DNA of 7,067 bases from Lysobacterales bacterium (GTDB taxonomy: Bacteria > Pseudomonadota > Gammaproteobacteria > Xanthomonadales > Marinicellaceae), in assembly GCA_015494035.1 (NCBI GenBank), contig WGBZ01000187.1:1-7067 (forward strand). Direction: 5' to 3'. Numbering within the stretch: the stretch's first letter is position 1; each line of letters begins with the position of its first letter. A program made the position numbers and the translations under genes. This document shows positions 5,654 to 7,067 of this stretch, in pieces. The notes beneath the pieces were generated by a model. The model made no database searches. It had not been told where the DNA came from and saw nothing but the letters and a program-made list of their open reading frames with translations.

Positions 5654-7067
5654 ATGACTGCTTCTGCACTGGATCGACGCGCATTTTTCTCCCAGGCCTT
5701 GTCGCAGGCTGCCCGTCAGTTGCGGGCCTCCGGGCTGACAAAAACCGCCTTCAATGGTGCCAGCCAGCACGCCAAGGCGCTGGTCGAAGGCGTACCGCCA
5801 CCGGATTTTGAGTCCCTGCTGTTGTCACGGATTTCTTTTGGCATCAGCCAGAACTTGCGCGCGGAACTGGATGAACTGGGCGTGGAGCATTTCATTGAAA
5901 CCCAGCTCAACTGGGAACTGCGCGACCAGAGCTGGCTGGATGAAGAAGTGCACACTCTGGCGCCGTTAACCACCTGGAGCCTGGGTGAATTGTTCGACGC
6001 CAATGAAGAAACCCGCAATGACGTCATCGGCCAGATGGTGCTGGCCACCTGGTACCGTCAGTTCTACAGTCGCAATCAGCTGCATGAGGTTATGGTTGAG
6101 TTTTGGAGTAACCACTTCAATGTCAATATTCTGGACGGGCCGGTGCGCTTCTTCAAGGTGATTGAAGACCGCGAAGTGATGCGCCCGCTGGCTCTGAGCA
6201 GCTTTCCGCAGTTGTTGCGTGCCGATGCCATGAGCGCGGCCATGATGTATTACCTAGACAATTATTCCAACGTCAAGGACGGCCCCAACGAAAATTACGC
6301 GCGGGAATTGCTGGAACTGCACACCCTGGGTGTGGATGGTGGTTACACCGAGGATGACGTCAAGGCCGTGGCCCGTTGTTTTACCGGCTGGAGCATTGGC
6401 GAGGCCAATCCCGATGGCTTCCAGTTTTACCCGGAACTGCACGATTTCTCACCCAAGCAGTTCCTTGGCCAGACCATTCATCACCCCGACGATGGTATGG
6501 CAGATGGCCTGCAGGTGCTGGATATCCTGGCCAAAAGCCCAGTCACTGCCGGCTTTGTCGCCACCAAACTGGTGCGCCGTTTTTACGGTGACGCCGGTCA
6601 TGATCTGCTCATTCGGCGTGTGGCCAAAACCTATCTGGATACCGGTGGCAACATCAAGGCCATGCTCAGAACCCTGTTTTTTTCAGCCGAGTTTGCCGAC
6701 TCGGCCAACCTCAAGTTCAAACGCCCGGTGGAATTTGCCTTTTCGCTCTTGCATCAGTTACAGGCACTCAAAAATGCCAGCAGTCTGGAAGAAAAGGTCG
6801 CGCCCTTGTTCGTGATGTTCCGGCACCTGGACCTTTCGGGCCAGATTCCGTTTTTCTGGTCACCACCAACGGGTTACCCCGACGTGGCCGGATACTGGCT
6901 GAACCCCGGCAGCTTGCTGCATCGCTGGAACCTGGCCCTGGCCGTTTCCCAGGGGGATGAGCCGTTGGATTTTCTTAATCAGGGCGCCCGCCGAAACCGG
7001 CTTAAGGGCATCATGTCGGATTACATCCAGTACCCCCTGGAAGACCTGCTGCAGGGGGCCGTCAGCC
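5654..7067 (+). CDS. DUF1800 family protein, 3' end outside window
   Basis: The frame is open from the ATG at 5654 to the window edge without a stop, giving 471 residues and a first base of the next codon. Hallmarks of DUF1800 are present in order: FWSNHF (150-155), PNENYARELLELHTLG (211-226), GGYTEDDV (229-236), ARCFTGW (240-246), HDFSPKQFLGQ, a KLVRRFYGD stretch, KFKRPVEF (354-361) and PPTGYPDVAGYW (404-415). The usual length is about 450-600 residues, so most of the protein is here. The N-terminus reads LDRRAFFSQAL, a twin-arginine-like motif, but no hydrophobic segment follows, so export by Tat is doubtful. The biochemical role of the family is not established. It is often paired with a DUF1501 gene, which may lie just beyond the window. 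No Shine-Dalgarno site precedes the ATG. The frame is open upstream to 5528 and contains TTG codons at 5534 and 5627, but the ATG is the simplest start. Confidence 0.9.
   Translation, partial: MTASALDRRAFFSQALSQAARQLRASGLTKTAFNGASQHAKALVEGVPPPDFESLLLSRISFGISQNLRAELDELGVEHFIETQLNWELRDQSWLDEEVHTLAPLTTWSLGELFDANEETRNDVIGQMVLATWYRQFYSRNQLHEVMVEFWSNHFNVNILDGPVRFFKVIEDREVMRPLALSSFPQLLRADAMSAAMMYYLDNYSNVKDGPNENYARELLELHTLGVDGGYTEDDVKAVARCFTGWSIGEANPDGFQFYPELHDFSPKQFLGQTIHHPDDGMADGLQVLDILAKSPVTAGFVATKLVRRFYGDAGHDLLIRRVAKTYLDTGGNIKAMLRTLFFSAEFADSANLKFKRPVEFAFSLLHQLQALKNASSLEEKVAPLFVMFRHLDLSGQIPFFWSPPTGYPDVAGYWLNPGSLLHRWNLALAVSQGDEPLDFLNQGARRNRLKGIMSDYIQYPLEDLLQGAVS

Noticed and set aside
6330..6815. 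161-residue + strand frame inside the DUF1800 gene
   Set aside because: It overlaps the continuous DUF1800 frame, whose conserved motifs run straight through this stretch. The alternative product is serine- and proline-rich with no domain.

Overview
The window looks like a chromosomal segment of a gammaproteobacterium with type IV pili. GC content is roughly in the mid-50s percent by eye. The genes are densely packed, and I see no mobile elements, RNA genes or CRISPR. The strongest taxonomic clue is the gene order ChpA-ChpB-ChpC, as in the Pseudomonas pil-chp chemosensory cluster, together with a proteobacterial aguA-aguB pair. I cannot name a genus.

Region 1 (1-2895, + strand) is the 3' part of a Chp-type chemosensory operon. 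It holds the C-terminal part of a ChpA/PilL hybrid histidine kinase (ATPase, CheW-like and receiver domains), an overlapping CheB-type methylesterase with a degenerate receiver (ChpB), and a CheW-like adaptor (ChpC). In the known system these proteins pass surface or mechanical signals from a pilus-linked chemoreceptor to type IV pilus motors and, in some species, to cAMP. A perfect 14-bp hairpin with flanking A and T tracts (2943-2975) closes the operon and can serve both convergent transcripts.

Region 2 (3019-5418, - strand), in transcription order, holds a small exported protein with a BamE/SmpA-like motif, then agmatine deiminase (AguA), then N-carbamoylputrescine amidase (AguB). AguA and AguB overlap by 14 nt. 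Together they convert agmatine to putrescine, with N-carbamoylputrescine as intermediate. The exported protein lies 97 nt upstream of aguA on the same strand, with no visible terminator between them.

Region 3 (5419-5653) is a 235-nt, comparatively AT-rich divergent intergenic region. It holds a candidate sigma-70 promoter facing right with an inverted repeat in its spacer, and a second AT-rich inverted repeat.

Region 4 (5654-7067, + strand) is a DUF1800-family gene that runs off the right edge with no stop codon, giving 471 residues in the window. DUF1800 genes are commonly followed by DUF1501 genes, so the next gene beyond the window may be one. The function of this family is not established, and this is the least understood part of the window.
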